Counted from the first letter of the stretch, positions 8,469 to 16,807 are shown. The stretch: 64,000 bases of DNA from Streptomyces sp. NBC_00576 (GCF_036345175.1 NZ_CP107780.1:6696001-6760000), one strand, 5' to 3'. Program-made: numbers and translations. The notes: generated by a model from the letters alone, not told the origin.

Positions 8469-8912
8469 CTAGGCCGCGACGAGGTCACCCCACACGTACT
8501 TGCCCTTGATGCCGCTTCTGCTCAGCGGCTGCCAGCCCCACAGATCGGCGCACGAACTGACCAGGGCCAGGCCGCGCCCCTCCTCCAGGTGCGTGAGCTG
8601 CGTCAACACATCTGGCGAGGGCGGCGGTTGGGGCGGTTCGGGGTCGGCGTCCCATGCGCCGACGCGTAGTACGCCGGCCCGCATTCGCAGGCGTAGGGCG
8701 ACGGGTCCTTTGGTGTGGCGTACGGCGTTCGAGACCAGCTCGGCCGCGAGGAGTTCGGCGATGTCGGTGAGGCGGATCAGGCCGTGCATCGTGAGGATGA
8801 GGCGGACGGTGCGGCGGCAGACGGTGACGGCTCGGAGGTCGTGGGGGATGTGAAGGACGTACTCCCAGGGGGCGTCGGCTTCGCCGGATCCGCCGGTTTC
8901 GATTTCGGGCAT
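8469..8912 (-). CDS. ATP-binding anti-sigma-factor-like regulator (HATPase), cassette 1
   Basis: The 147-residue product has the GHKL ATPase signature of RsbW-like regulators: an N-box ELVSNAVRHT, then DADPEPP and EEGRGLALV (G1/G2-type boxes). It is nearly identical along its length to the product at 39294-39734. In Streptomyces such proteins accompany XRE-DUF5753 and DUF397 genes in whiJ/abaA-type loci that affect development and antibiotic production. The ATG at 8912 has GGAG seven bases upstream. It is divergent from the XRE gene across a spacer with an inverted repeat. Binding partners are not evident from sequence. Confidence 0.85.
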   Translation of the reverse strand: MPEIETGGSGEADAPWEYVLHIPHDLRAVTVCRRTVRLILTMHGLIRLTDIAELLAAELVSNAVRHTKGPVALRLRMRAGVLRVGAWDADPEPPQPPPSPDVLTQLTHLEEGRGLALVSSCADLWGWQPLSRSGIKGKYVWGDLVAA

Positions 8913-9058
8913 GCGTGAACTCCGTTGCTGGTGTGGGGAGTTGAGGCGAGGGGGGCGGTTTTCGGGCGGTGGCTGTGCCGCAGCCGTCATGGCAGGACGG
9001 AGTGGTGCGCTTCCGGGGTTCCGGGTTCCGCAGTGCGTGCGTTGCGTCACCGACAGTA

Positions 9059-9076
9059 GAGACCAAAATTGGTCTC
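9059..9076. promoter_or_regulatory. Inverted repeat in the divergent regulator spacer
   Basis: GAGACCAA and TTGGTCTC form perfect 8-base arms separated by two A residues, in the 235-base spacer between the divergent ATPase-like and XRE genes. This is the typical size and place of an operator for a dimeric helix-turn-helix protein. The XRE product next to it is the obvious candidate. The corresponding spacer of cassette 2 has only a degenerate version near 39140, so the sites may have diverged in specificity. Confidence 0.55.
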
Positions 9077-9147
9077 ATGCAACTTGTTGTCGTAATCTGC
9101 CCTCGAACGAGGCCACCTTCCAGGGCCGTTGCGAAGAGGAGAGACCC

Positions 9148-9999
9148 ATGGCGAGGAGGCGGCAACCCACCGCGCGTCAGATGCGCCTCGGTGCAGAGCT
9201 TCAGAAACTGCGCGAGGCCGCAGGACTCAAGGGACGCGAGGCTGCCGCGGCCTTGGGGACAGACTCGGCGCGCTTGAGCCAGATCGAGTCCGGAGTCGTC
9301 GGCATGAGCGAGGACACCGTTCGTCGCCTTGCCGCCAACTACGTTTGCACGGACGGGGAGTTGACGGAGGCGCTGGTGGGAATGGCGACCGACCGGACGC
9401 GCGGTTGGTGGGAGAAGTACCAGGGCCTGCTGCCGGTTTCATTCCTGGACATCGCCGAGCTGGAGCACCACGCCACCTACCGGTTCGACATCGAGTTCCT
9501 GCACGTCCCCGGCCTCTTTCAGACGGACGCCTACGCTCGCGGCGTCTTCTCGTACCGCGTTCCCGAACTCCCCGACAACGACCTCGCGTTGCGCGTCGAC
9601 CACCGCATGGAACGTAGGGCGATCATCACGGGTCCCACCCCCATCCCGTATGAAGCAGTGATCCATGAGGCCGCTCTACGCATCAGGGTCAGCGACCGCG
9701 CCGCCTCGCGAGCCCAGCTCACCAGCATCCTGGAACTCTCGGAAGCGGCCCACATCACCGTGCGCGTCGTCCCCTTCGACCTGGACGACTTCGGCGGAGC
9801 CTGGAGCACCATGACCTACGCGGGTGGCGTCGTACCCAAATTGGACACGGCGCTTCGCGACACCGCCCATGGCACGGCCTTCATCGACTCCGAAGCCCAA
9901 CTCGGCGCCTTTCGAACGCTCTTCCGTAAGGTGGAGGCTGTGTCACTCGAACCCGCGCGTTCGCGTGACTTCATCCACCGGCTGGCGAAGGAACTGTGA
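9148..9999 (+). CDS. XRE-family helix-turn-helix regulator with DUF5753, cassette 1
   Basis: This 283-residue protein has an N-terminal helix-turn-helix (about residues 12-65, LGAELQKLREAAGLKGREAA then SQIESG) and a long DUF5753 domain containing LHVPGLFQTDAYAR, IHEAALR and VRVVPF motifs. It matches the whiJ-type regulators common in Streptomyces, which act with a DUF397 partner. The ATG at 9148 follows GAGGAGAG. The second copy at 38205-39056 has the same length of 283 residues, which supports both starts. It probably regulates its own divergent spacer. In S. coelicolor such pairs influence differentiation. Confidence 0.9.
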   Translation: MARRRQPTARQMRLGAELQKLREAAGLKGREAAAALGTDSARLSQIESGVVGMSEDTVRRLAANYVCTDGELTEALVGMATDRTRGWWEKYQGLLPVSFLDIAELEHHATYRFDIEFLHVPGLFQTDAYARGVFSYRVPELPDNDLALRVDHRMERRAIITGPTPIPYEAVIHEAALRIRVSDRAASRAQLTSILELSEAAHITVRVVPFDLDDFGGAWSTMTYAGGVVPKLDTALRDTAHGTAFIDSEAQLGAFRTLFRKVEAVSLEPARSRDFIHRLAKEL

Positions 10000-10007
10000 G
10001 GCGCGCA

Positions 10008-10355
10008 GTGACCACCCCCGACAACTGGCAGAAGTCGTCCTACTCCGGCGGCGCCGACGGCAACAACTGCGTGGAGATAGCCCCCCGTCCCACGCAGATA
10101 GCCATACGCGACTCAAAAGCCCCGGCTGACGCCACACTCGCCTTCCGCTTCGGAGCCTTCAAGGCGTTCGTCGAGGTATTCAAGGTCGACGCTTCACGCA
10201 CGGCCAGCTGGCCGCCACCTGCCGATATGAGTCTCTCCGACCTATCCCAAGCCATCCTTCACACCCATCGCAAGGAGCCCGAGATTGCCTCGCACAACTC
10301 ACCCAGAGGGCTCTCGATCCCGCTCAGCGGAACAGTGAAGGCAAGAAGTAGATAG
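10008..10355 (+). CDS. DUF397 protein with lost stop codon, cassette 1
   Basis: The first 65 residues are a complete DUF397 domain (NWQKSSYSGG, NCVEIA, IAIRDSK, FKAFVEVFK), the small partner of XRE-DUF5753 regulators. The GTG at 10008 aligns with the start of the 67-residue copy at 37991-38194 and has GAGG upstream; a GTG at 9996 overlaps the previous stop. Unlike that copy, the frame runs on for about 50 extra residues to 10355 and overlaps the 3' end of the convergent gene at 10259. The extension looks like read-through into antisense sequence after stop-codon loss. Confidence 0.8.
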   Translation: MTTPDNWQKSSYSGGADGNNCVEIAPRPTQIAIRDSKAPADATLAFRFGAFKAFVEVFKVDASRTASWPPPADMSLSDLSQAILHTHRKEPEIASHNSPRGLSIPLSGTVKARSR

Positions 10356-10813
10356 CCCATCTCCCCTGGCATCTGGACGTAGAGATCCAGTGTCGTTGTC
10401 GTGACGACACGAACCGTTTCTCCGGCGGGGAGAGGTACCACGGACACGTCTGCGGTGGTTTCCCGGCGAGCCGAAAGCGTCTCGGCGAGCTCCTTCGGTG
10501 GTGCGTTCAGGGCTCCCCGCATCGGCAACACCGAGATCAACAGCGTGGCAGGGGTGGCCACGCCAACGGCGGATTCAGTACGCAGGAAGAGTTCCAGGGC
10601 TCCCTGCGCGACACCGCTCTCCGCAGTGTTGCGCAGGGTTGTCCAGAGTTCCTGCTTGGCTTCGGCGGGCATGGGCCGACGAGTGGCCTGCTGATCGACG
10701 AACATTTTCAGTTGGGGACGCCAGCGGTCGAGCGAGAGGTCGATTCGGAACCAGTCGCGAGGCACGAGGAGTTGGTAGTCCTCGGGTGCTTCCGGGAGCA
10801 TCGGCTCAGTCAC
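10259..10813 (-). CDS. Small effector-associated protein (chaperone-like), module B, copy 1
   Basis: This 184-residue soluble protein is a paralogue of the product at 5391-6041. They share DYQLLVPRDWFRIDL near the start, GALELFLRTES in the middle and YLLLAFTVPLSGIESPL near the end. It begins at a GTG overlapping the stop of the gene at 10806. It is the last gene of module B, and its 3' end is overlapped by the extended DUF397 frame. A chaperone or adaptor role for the module B effector is proposed from its conserved position only. Confidence 0.7.
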   Translation of the reverse strand: MTEPMLPEAPEDYQLLVPRDWFRIDLSLDRWRPQLKMFVDQQATRRPMPAEAKQELWTTLRNTAESGVAQGALELFLRTESAVGVATPATLLISVLPMRGALNAPPKELAETLSARRETTADVSVVPLPAGETVRVVTTTTLDLYVQMPGEMGYLLLAFTVPLSGIESPLGELCEAISGSLRWV

Positions 10814-11477
10814 GTGAAGGTCCCAGGAGATTGCCCTGGTCGTCGAAAACGCTCAGACTCTTGAGGACGCCCGCGAACATGGACGAGAAGACGTCCCAGC
10901 CTTCCTGGGACGGCGTCACCATCTCCAGCACGACGACCGTGCCGTTGGGCAGCGGCACGTGAACCTGGATGAACGACGTCCAGAAGGGCTCCTCCTGACC
11001 TGATGGTGCGAGGGACGCGTCGATGGTCGCTTGCCGGGCGCCGATGCACGACACGGCCGGGCCACAGGGCAGGCTGATCTCGGCCACCTCGCCCTGTCCG
11101 AGCGCGCTCAAAGCGTCGGCAGTGGCGCGGACCGGGTTGAACCGGGCCTCCTCCGCGATGTCGGTGATGGATACATGCACCGTGGCTGTGCAGCGGGTTT
11201 CCTCGACCTCCGTGACGACGAAGCCGGAGTACTGCACGCCCCCTTCGACGAAGGCGTCGTAATTGCCAGCGCACAGGGCTGCCCACTGATACTGCATGTC
11301 AGAGGTGCCCTTGGGCATCACCTGCTTCGCCAACTCGATGAGCTCGTCGGCGAGTTCATCGATCGACTCCACGTCCATGGGCAGCTCGAAGAAGCCCTCG
11401 GGCATGATCCAGCGGACGTGGACGGCCTCACCGTCCACGACAGAGGCGACTTCGGTCTCCGGTGTGACAGTGCTCAT
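10806..11477 (-). CDS. Small effector-associated protein (chaperone-like), module B, copy 2
   Basis: This 223-residue acidic soluble protein is translationally coupled to its upstream neighbour (ATGA). It carries the WIMPEGFFELPMDVES opening, equivalent to the CPTDWVELAIEP opening of the product at 6038-6631. It contains four or so cysteines (for example LCAGNYDAF and SCIGARQ) and ends with a VVVLEMVTPS strand and helix. Relative to module A, the order of this gene and its partner is swapped. Function is inferred from context; no domain is recognised. Confidence 0.68.
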   Translation of the reverse strand: MSTVTPETEVASVVDGEAVHVRWIMPEGFFELPMDVESIDELADELIELAKQVMPKGTSDMQYQWAALCAGNYDAFVEGGVQYSGFVVTEVEETRCTATVHVSITDIAEEARFNPVRATADALSALGQGEVAEISLPCGPAVSCIGARQATIDASLAPSGQEEPFWTSFIQVHVPLPNGTVVVLEMVTPSQEGWDVFSSMFAGVLKSLSVFDDQGNLLGPSRD

Positions 11478-12052
11478 CGAGTCTCTGCCTCACTGGGCAA
11501 CTCGAGGTCCTTGGCGTCGGCGTGGAAATTGGCGGCGAAAGGATACGGGCCGTAGTGCGGGTAGAAACCCGGAAGGTCGGCGCCGCCACCTGCCGCGGCA
11601 TGGGCGAGCTTCCGGTAGGCAGCCGCCCGGGCCCGGACCTTCTGGCGGGGGCGGCTTCCCCAGTGCCGGGTCAGGGTGATGACGTAGAGAAGAACGATAA
11701 GGGCGACCACGCCCCCGGCCGCCGCGTAGTAGAGCGTCTGAGACTTCGACGACTCCCAGTATTGGACATAGCCGCCCCAGTAGAGGAAAAGTGCGACAAG
11801 GGCCAGTGCGGACGGAACACCCAACTTCATTCCGGCGCTGTGCAGCCTGGCCTCGTCGAGATGACGGAGGCGAAGCAGCTTCAGTACGGCTTCGTCATCG
11901 AGGAAATCGAAGTGAAGTCGACGACCCTCCGCCTCGGCCACCTCCCGTGCGGCAGGTACTGAGGCCAGAACCTCGCCCGGAACCATTTTCCTGATGATGC
12001 TGCCCCGAGCCCGGTATTCGCCGGGGCCAGGCTCGCGGTCTTCGTCCGACAT
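11474..12052 (-). CDS. Hypothetical two-segment membrane protein, module B
   Basis: The 192-residue product has two adjacent membrane segments, near residues 76-98 (GVPSALALVALFLYWGGYV) and 106-128 (YYAAAGGVVALIVLLYVITL). A cytoplasmic N-terminus (EVLASVPAAREVAEAEG) and a basic, then Tyr/Pro-rich C-terminus flank them. The ATG at 12052 follows GGAGAG. It sits between the effector-like gene and the chaperone-like pair, the position held by the larger membrane protein of module A at 4027. It may anchor or export the effector, but there is no recognised domain. Confidence 0.66.
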   Translation of the reverse strand: MSDEDREPGPGEYRARGSIIRKMVPGEVLASVPAAREVAEAEGRRLHFDFLDDEAVLKLLRLRHLDEARLHSAGMKLGVPSALALVALFLYWGGYVQYWESSKSQTLYYAAAGGVVALIVLLYVITLTRHWGSRPRQKVRARAAAYRKLAHAAAGGGADLPGFYPHYGPYPFAANFHADAKDLELPSEAETR

Positions 12053-12086
12053 CTCTGACGCTCTCCTTTGTGGAGGATCGGGGTTA

Positions 12087-13295
12087 CTACTGGGCCAGGG
12101 CGGTGTGGAACGGCGCCGACCGAGGCGTGGGAGCCGGCTGAGGAGACGGGCTCGGGGTCGCCTTCGGCAGGTCGCCAGGGTCGCCGGTTGCCTTGCCGTT
12201 GTGCCCGGAGAAGATCTTCACCATGGCGCTGACGAAGCTGCCAGTCTTGATGCCCGCTGTGATCTTCTCTCCAGCAATGGGTGATTTTCCAGCCTTGACC
12301 AGGATCTTGTTCACCGTGGTTACGGCGATCCCGTTGAAGAACTTGAAGCCCACGCCTTCGAGCGCCGCACCGCCACTGAAGCCGATTCCCCGCAGCTTGG
12401 ACAACCCCTTGAGCCCCTTGATGGCCCGGAAGCCCTTCAGGGCGCCCAGTCCCGGCATGACCCCCAGCGCATCGAAGAAGAGCTTGGACGCGCTGAATTT
12501 TCCGCCGCGCGCCGTCATGTCGTAGACGTGCCCGGCAAGGGCGAGGGCACTGGTGGCCACGGCCAGGACCGCGAAGATCGGTGCCAGCGCCTGGAGAGGA
12601 GGAACGAACACGCAGATCACGGCCAGAATGGAGAAAATAGCCGACAGGTTGGAAAGTGTGTCCGCCCAGTCCGCCAGGAAGTTCATGATTCCGCCGGGGT
12701 CATGAACACCGTCGTGGTGGACGATGTTCTTGATGTGCTTCGCGGCAGCGCTCGCGGCATCATCGCGAATGATTTTCGCTCGCCCTATTTCGCTGTGACA
12801 GTCGCGAATGACATCCATCGCGGCGTCGCGCTTCTTCGCAAGCCGAGTGCGGTCCGTGACGTCGTCACGGCTCGGAACCGTGCCTTCGTACTGTTTGAGA
12901 TCCCCGGTGGCACCCTTGAGGTCGGTCTCCGCGTCTCGGTATTTCTGCAGAGCCTTGTCCGCGACCTGCTGTGCTCGGTGGAGTTCACTCGCGTACTCGG
13001 AGGATTCGCCACCTCCGTCGACGACCTTGGTGCCGAGAGCCTTGGCCGCTTCGTCGTATCGCTCGAAGGAACGCTTCAACCGACCTGACGCGCCGTCGGC
13101 TATCTCGTGGAACGCCCGACCGGCGTCGCTGTCCCAGCTCTCGACCGACGCGAGTGCCTTGATGTTTTCGGCCTGCTTGTCGATCTCGTCGGCCATCTTG
13201 CGCAACTGCTTGCCGAGCCGCGCGACTTCGTAGGGATCGCCGGGTATGGGGTCCCCGTCGTGCAGCGGTTCCCAGTCTCTCGGACGCGAACTCAT
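12087..13295 (-). CDS. Type VII effector-like protein, module B
   Basis: This 402-residue protein opens DWEPLHDGDPIPGDPYEVARLG and continues with a helical region containing SVESWDSDAG, closely matching the first 130 residues of the module A protein at 2505. Hydrophobic segments follow (about 215-260, AIFSILAVICVFVPPLQAL and onward), then DALGVMPGLGALKGF and a glycine/lysine-rich region. A Pro/Ser tail ends the protein. As in module A, no known toxin domain is visible. It starts at an ATGA overlap with the WXG100-like gene. Secretion through the EccC-like system is inferred. Confidence 0.68.
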   Translation of the reverse strand: MSSRPRDWEPLHDGDPIPGDPYEVARLGKQLRKMADEIDKQAENIKALASVESWDSDAGRAFHEIADGASGRLKRSFERYDEAAKALGTKVVDGGGESSEYASELHRAQQVADKALQKYRDAETDLKGATGDLKQYEGTVPSRDDVTDRTRLAKKRDAAMDVIRDCHSEIGRAKIIRDDAASAAAKHIKNIVHHDGVHDPGGIMNFLADWADTLSNLSAIFSILAVICVFVPPLQALAPIFAVLAVATSALALAGHVYDMTARGGKFSASKLFFDALGVMPGLGALKGFRAIKGLKGLSKLRGIGFSGGAALEGVGFKFFNGIAVTTVNKILVKAGKSPIAGEKITAGIKTGSFVSAMVKIFSGHNGKATGDPGDLPKATPSPSPQPAPTPRSAPFHTALAQ

Positions 13296-13603
13296 TTCTT
13301 CCCCTTGGCCTGCTTGCGGGAGTCCCGAAGGGCCTTCGCGAGTTCGCCGTCGACCTGGTCGTACGTATCAGCCGCGGTCTTCGTGTACTTGGCGAGATTC
13401 TCGATGTCTTCCATCAGTTTCTTGCGAGTCTTCTTCCAGGTATCGGAGAACTCGTCGAAGACATCACGAAGTTTGTCGCTCCCGAGGGCTTTGTCGTAGT
13501 CGTCGGCAGGGTTGCCGTTGTCCTTGAACTCGCGATGGATCCTGTACAAGGAGTCCGAGCAGTCCCTGATGAGGTCAAGGTCAGCTCTGGTTCTGTCGGC
13601 CAT
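13292..13603 (-). CDS. WXG100-like protein of effector module B
   Basis: This 103-residue helical protein is the counterpart of the one at 2185-2508. It shares LYRIHREF, GNPADDYD and VFDEFSDTWKKTRKKL, with the tryptophan at the hairpin, and YDQVDGELAKAL near the end. The ATG at 13603 follows GGGGGACC. Its stop overlaps the effector-like gene. The C-terminus is lysine-rich. It probably forms a helical pair with the N-terminal segment of the effector during type VII export, by analogy with LXG and WXG partners. Confidence 0.8.
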   Translation of the reverse strand: MADRTRADLDLIRDCSDSLYRIHREFKDNGNPADDYDKALGSDKLRDVFDEFSDTWKKTRKKLMEDIENLAKYTKTAADTYDQVDGELAKALRDSRKQAKGKK

Positions 13604-13641
13604 AAAGGTCCCCCGTTGATGTTCGATCTGTCGTACTGAAG

Positions 13642-14733
13642 TCAGCGGTTGACGGCCTGGATCTCCTGGACGGTGATCGCCTGTTCGCTGCCGAACGTGC
13701 CGTTGGGCAGGTCGCCGCCCGCGCCGCCGGTGCCGGTCCAGGCGATGTCCCAGGTGATGGTCGCCCTCAGCTTGTACGTCCCGTCGCCCGAGGAGCGGAG
13801 GTACTTGAGCCCGCACGGCGGTGTCTGGCTGGACTTGCCCTGGGCGTAAGGCTCGCCGATGGAACCGTCGGCGTTGATGACGCACTCGCCGGAGGCCGGG
13901 TAGGTCTCGGCATCCTCGGTGCCCGGCTCCAGCCTGAGGGAAACCGGCTTGGCGGTGGTCGTGGCCTGGATGTTGAAACCCGGGGCGTTGAGGGCCGCCG
14001 TCGCCTGGACCTCGTCGAAGACGGCCTTGTTGAGCCAGGCCCAGGTCGGCAGGTTCACCTTGGTGTTGGCCGCAGGGGCGAGGGTGACCTTGGTGTCGGG
14101 GAGCTGCATGTGCTGGTAGGCGAGGCCGGCGAGGATCTCCGGGCTGATGGCCTCTTCGTACCGGGGCGGCGGGGCCTCGCCGTTGTCGACCCAGAAGGGG
14201 AGGTCGCTGCAGGCGGTCCGCTTGAGAACGTTTGGCTCGTTGGGGTTCTCGACACCGGCCCAGAACATGCCCTCGCCGTCTTTGTCGACGTTGTAGTCCT
14301 TGTAGCCGGGATTTTCGGCCCAGCCGAACTCGTCCTCATAGTGGCTCTGCGTCTGGCCGAGCGCCGTGCCGGCGGTGCCGCCCATTCCGGGCGTGTTCAT
14401 TTGGTCCTCGATGCTTTTGGACATCTTCTTCTTGAAGTCCTTGGCACCGAGATAGGGGGCATACCAGCAGGGTGGCGGCGTCCAATTGACGTCGGAGGAA
14501 GTCACGTTGCCGGTACTGCCGTCCTTGGCGACAGTACCGGAGTACTGGACCTGGGCGGCGGCGTAGATGCCGGTGCCGTCTCTTCCGCCCTGCTGGTCTG
14601 TGCTGGCGCCTTGGTCTTTAGCCGTTTGTTCTGCCGCGTATGCGGTGTTTGCGACGGCAAGAACGCTGAGGGCGAGGGTCAGAGCTGCGGTGCTGACGCC
14701 GAGAGGCGTACGCCGTGACGCGCTCACTGGCAT
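13642..14733 (-). CDS. Secreted protein of unknown function, pair 1
   Basis: This 363-residue exported protein has a signal peptide (basic SASRRTPLG, hydrophobic VSTAALTLALSVLAVA, cleavage after AYAAE-like sequence). The mature part contains a PPPCWY motif, paired cysteines, NLPTWAWL and a terminal NGTF...ITVQEIQAVNR. It is paralogous to the product at 40712-41791 along its whole length. The start at 14733 overlaps the end of the lipoprotein gene, so the two are co-translated. The function is unknown; the pair may act at the cell surface. Confidence 0.75.
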   Translation of the reverse strand: MPVSASRRTPLGVSTAALTLALSVLAVANTAYAAEQTAKDQGASTDQQGGRDGTGIYAAAQVQYSGTVAKDGSTGNVTSSDVNWTPPPCWYAPYLGAKDFKKKMSKSIEDQMNTPGMGGTAGTALGQTQSHYEDEFGWAENPGYKDYNVDKDGEGMFWAGVENPNEPNVLKRTACSDLPFWVDNGEAPPPRYEEAISPEILAGLAYQHMQLPDTKVTLAPAANTKVNLPTWAWLNKAVFDEVQATAALNAPGFNIQATTTAKPVSLRLEPGTEDAETYPASGECVINADGSIGEPYAQGKSSQTPPCGLKYLRSSGDGTYKLRATITWDIAWTGTGGAGGDLPNGTFGSEQAITVQEIQAVNR

Positions 14734-15395
14734 TTCGCCGCCTTCGTCTCGACGAACACCTTGGACGCTTGCCACAAGTCCGTACTCGTAGGGTACTTGA
14801 CCATGATGATCTTGAAGTAATCGAAGTCAGCGATGCTGGCTTCGGTCTTCAGGATTTTCCCAGTCTTGATCTCTTTGGAGTAGAACTTGCTTGAGTTCGA
14901 GCAGAACGCGACCTCCACCGAATTGCCGTTCGTGGTGGACTGCGTTGTGGCGTCGTAATGGCGCAGCGTGCCGGTGGAAGTCCAGCCGCCGTCGATCCGG
15001 CTATCGATCTGTACGGTCCCGTAGTGCAGTCCGTCGCCGGTGGCGTAGGCCACCAAGGCCGCGTCCTTGGTCGTGCGCTTGTCGACGCCCCGGTAGATGG
15101 CGCGGAGGAAGTTGGCGGCGTCGTCCATCGCGGCCGCTTCGTTCTTGTTCGTCGGCTTGGTCCAGTCGAAGACCAGGTTCATGTCCTTGGGCAGGGAGAC
15201 GTCCACGCCGTCCGGCTTGTCCTCCGCCGCTGCTGCCGAGGGTTCTGCCGACTTCGTCGGTGTCGCCGTGCTCTGTTCGGCGCCGGCGATCTTGTCGTTG
15301 TCGGTGGACTTGTCGTCTCCGCTGCCGCAGGCCGTCAGCAGTAGGGCTGCGGTCGCGGTGAGCGCGGCAGCAACGGGCAAAGAGCGGCGCTTCAA
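14724..15395 (-). CDS. Lipoprotein of unknown function, pair 1
   Basis: This 223-residue protein has a lipoprotein signal: basic KRRSLPV, a hydrophobic core, and the lipobox LLTAC. A Ser/Thr/Ala linker of about 50 residues follows, then a single domain with two conserved cysteines (AFCSNSSKFY and the terminal AKCQ). The start codon is TTG at 15395, supported by GGGGAG six bases upstream. It is paralogous to the lipoprotein at 41791-42447. In both places the lipoprotein gene overlaps a secreted-protein gene, so the two products probably work together. Confidence 0.75.
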   Translation of the reverse strand: MKRRSLPVAAALTATAALLLTACGSGDDKSTDNDKIAGAEQSTATPTKSAEPSAAAAEDKPDGVDVSLPKDMNLVFDWTKPTNKNEAAAMDDAANFLRAIYRGVDKRTTKDAALVAYATGDGLHYGTVQIDSRIDGGWTSTGTLRHYDATTQSTTNGNSVEVAFCSNSSKFYSKEIKTGKILKTEASIADFDYFKIIMVKYPTSTDLWQASKVFVETKAAKCQ

Positions 15396-15703
15396 GGTGG
15401 GCTCCCCGTGAGATGTCGATATAGCTGAGATCCCTGACGGTATCTGGGGAGCTTGTGGTCTTGCCAGGCTGGACTGGCTTCACAGCGGGGGTGTTTGTGA
15501 ATCTATGGGGGCAAAATCGATGCGTCCTGTGTCCTGATCGTGTCCACCGGGGACGCCCTCGACCCGGGGTGGTGGGGCAGCGTCCGGGCCACCCCCATTC
15601 GTCCGCCTTCGCGGCGGCTATCAAGGCTGACGGGCTACCCCGCACCTCGGGCGCGCACAGGCCGAGAACGCCGAACCGGATACAGATCTGACTGCCTGTC
15701 CCC
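15396..15703. other. Intergenic region upstream of lipoprotein pair 1
   Basis: This 308-base gap lies between two leftward genes and should contain the promoter of the lipoprotein operon near its left edge. An A/T-rich CTATAT on the minus strand, within 35 bases of the start codon, is a possible -10 element, but no good -35 partner is visible. I see no gene, repeat or clear terminator in the rest. Confidence 0.3.
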
Positions 15704-16243
15704 TCACGTTTCCCGCGTCGGGAAGGTGCTGGTGTCGACCTTCACACGCTCTCCGGTGGCCAGCGTGAAACTGACCGGTTCCCCGTACGGAGTCTCGACA
15801 GTCCGCCCGTAGCCGGAGGCGTGCGGCTCCGAAAGCAGGGTGACCGTCTTCTTGAAGGGGTCGGCGATCATGTAGAAGTCGATGCCGAACCGCCCGTACT
15901 TCTGCACGTTCCGGACGTAGTCCTTCTCATCCTCCGGCTCGGACGGGACTTCGACGACCGCGAGTACGTCGAGGCAGGAGTAGCTGTTCTTCCGGCGCTC
16001 GGCGTTGAAGTCGACGATCGTCAGGTCCGGGGCCGCGTCGTTCTCGCCCGGGAAGGTGACCAGGACGTTGCCGAAGACGCGCTCCCGCGCGATGCCTGCG
16101 GCTTTGGCCGCGTCCCTGATGTCAGACGCGGTCCAGTCCTGCTCCGCGCTCCGTGGGGTCATGATCACCCGTCCGCCGAAGATCTCGACCTTGTACCCCT
16201 CGGGGATACCGCCTCGCTCGACCAGATCACCCATGACAGTCAC
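15704..16243 (-). CDS. Uma2-family (DUF820) PD-(D/E)XK nuclease-like protein
   Basis: This 179-residue protein fits the Uma2 family: EGYKVEIFGGRVIM near the start, APDLTIVD as the D of the PD-(D/E)XK core, VVEVPSEPEDEKDY as the E-x-K-like element, and YGRFGIDFYMIADP after it. The GTG start at 16243 has a very strong AGGAGGTGAG site. These proteins are abundant in Streptomyces and cyanobacteria; their biological role is unsettled, and links to mobile DNA have been suggested. It is divergent from the antitoxin gene to the right. Confidence 0.85.
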   Translation of the reverse strand: MTVMGDLVERGGIPEGYKVEIFGGRVIMTPRSAEQDWTASDIRDAAKAAGIARERVFGNVLVTFPGENDAAPDLTIVDFNAERRKNSYSCLDVLAVVEVPSEPEDEKDYVRNVQKYGRFGIDFYMIADPFKKTVTLLSEPHASGYGRTVETPYGEPVSFTLATGERVKVDTSTFPTRET

Positions 16244-16400
16244 GGCAGCTCACCTCCTGTCCTGCGAGCATCATGGCTGGCCGGATCTGAGTCGCTTCGA
16301 TCTATCGGTGATCCGGACGGCGCACCGAGACTGGGCTGCGCCCCAACCCGACCTTCACACGTTCACTCCTGGGTACCCTACAAACTGCAAGATTAGTTCC

Positions 16401-16676
16401 ATGGACGCCTCTTACACGCTCACGTATGCCCGGAACAACCTGGTCAAGGTCGTCAAAGAAGTTCGGCATGGCGGTAGGACTGTGGAGATCACGGATCACG
16501 GCACTCCCGTCGCGGCTGTGATCCCGATAGAGCTGCTCGAATATTTCCAGCAGCTCGAAGACCAGCGTGATCTTGCCGCTGCGGAGGACGGCAAAGCTGG
16601 CGCCACGCTCTGGGTGTCCCATGCGAATGTGGCCGCGCGCTTCGGCCTCAACGCTGACGGGACGCGTAAGCGGTGA
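16401..16676 (+). CDS. Phd/YefM-type antitoxin
   Basis: This 91-residue protein has the Phd/YefM fold signature: YTLTYARNNLVKVVKEV at the start, then VEITDHGTPVAAVIP and a helical tail ending in an Arg/Lys stretch. Such antitoxins bind DNA as dimers and neutralise RelE- or Doc-type toxins. No convincing ribosome site precedes the ATG, so it may be leaderless or start nearby. The partner toxin gene immediately downstream overlaps by GTGA but is truncated, so this is probably an orphaned antitoxin. Confidence 0.85.
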   Translation: MDASYTLTYARNNLVKVVKEVRHGGRTVEITDHGTPVAAVIPIELLEYFQQLEDQRDLAAAEDGKAGATLWVSHANVAARFGLNADGTRKR

Positions 16677-16807
16677 GCTACGAGATCGTCTGGTCGGACG
16701 GTGCCATCGACCAGCTTGCCGCCAGAGGAACGGCTAAAGGAACGGCGTCCCCGCGTCCAGTCCCGACAGCACCCGGCCGTACAGCTCCAGGTTGGTCGCC
16801 GGGTTGA
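16673..16807 (+). pseudogene. Truncated RelE/ParE-type toxin remnant
   Basis: A frame beginning VSYEIVWSDGAIDQLAAR overlaps the antitoxin stop, exactly where its toxin partner should be. The opening matches the usual start of actinobacterial RelE/ParE toxins. After about 18 residues the sequence turns into Pro/Ala/Gly-rich noise and stops after 44 codons. The frame runs antisense into the 3' end of the flavoenzyme gene at 16734. The toxin was therefore probably lost by a deletion whose breakpoint lies near 16725-16735. Confidence 0.65.
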
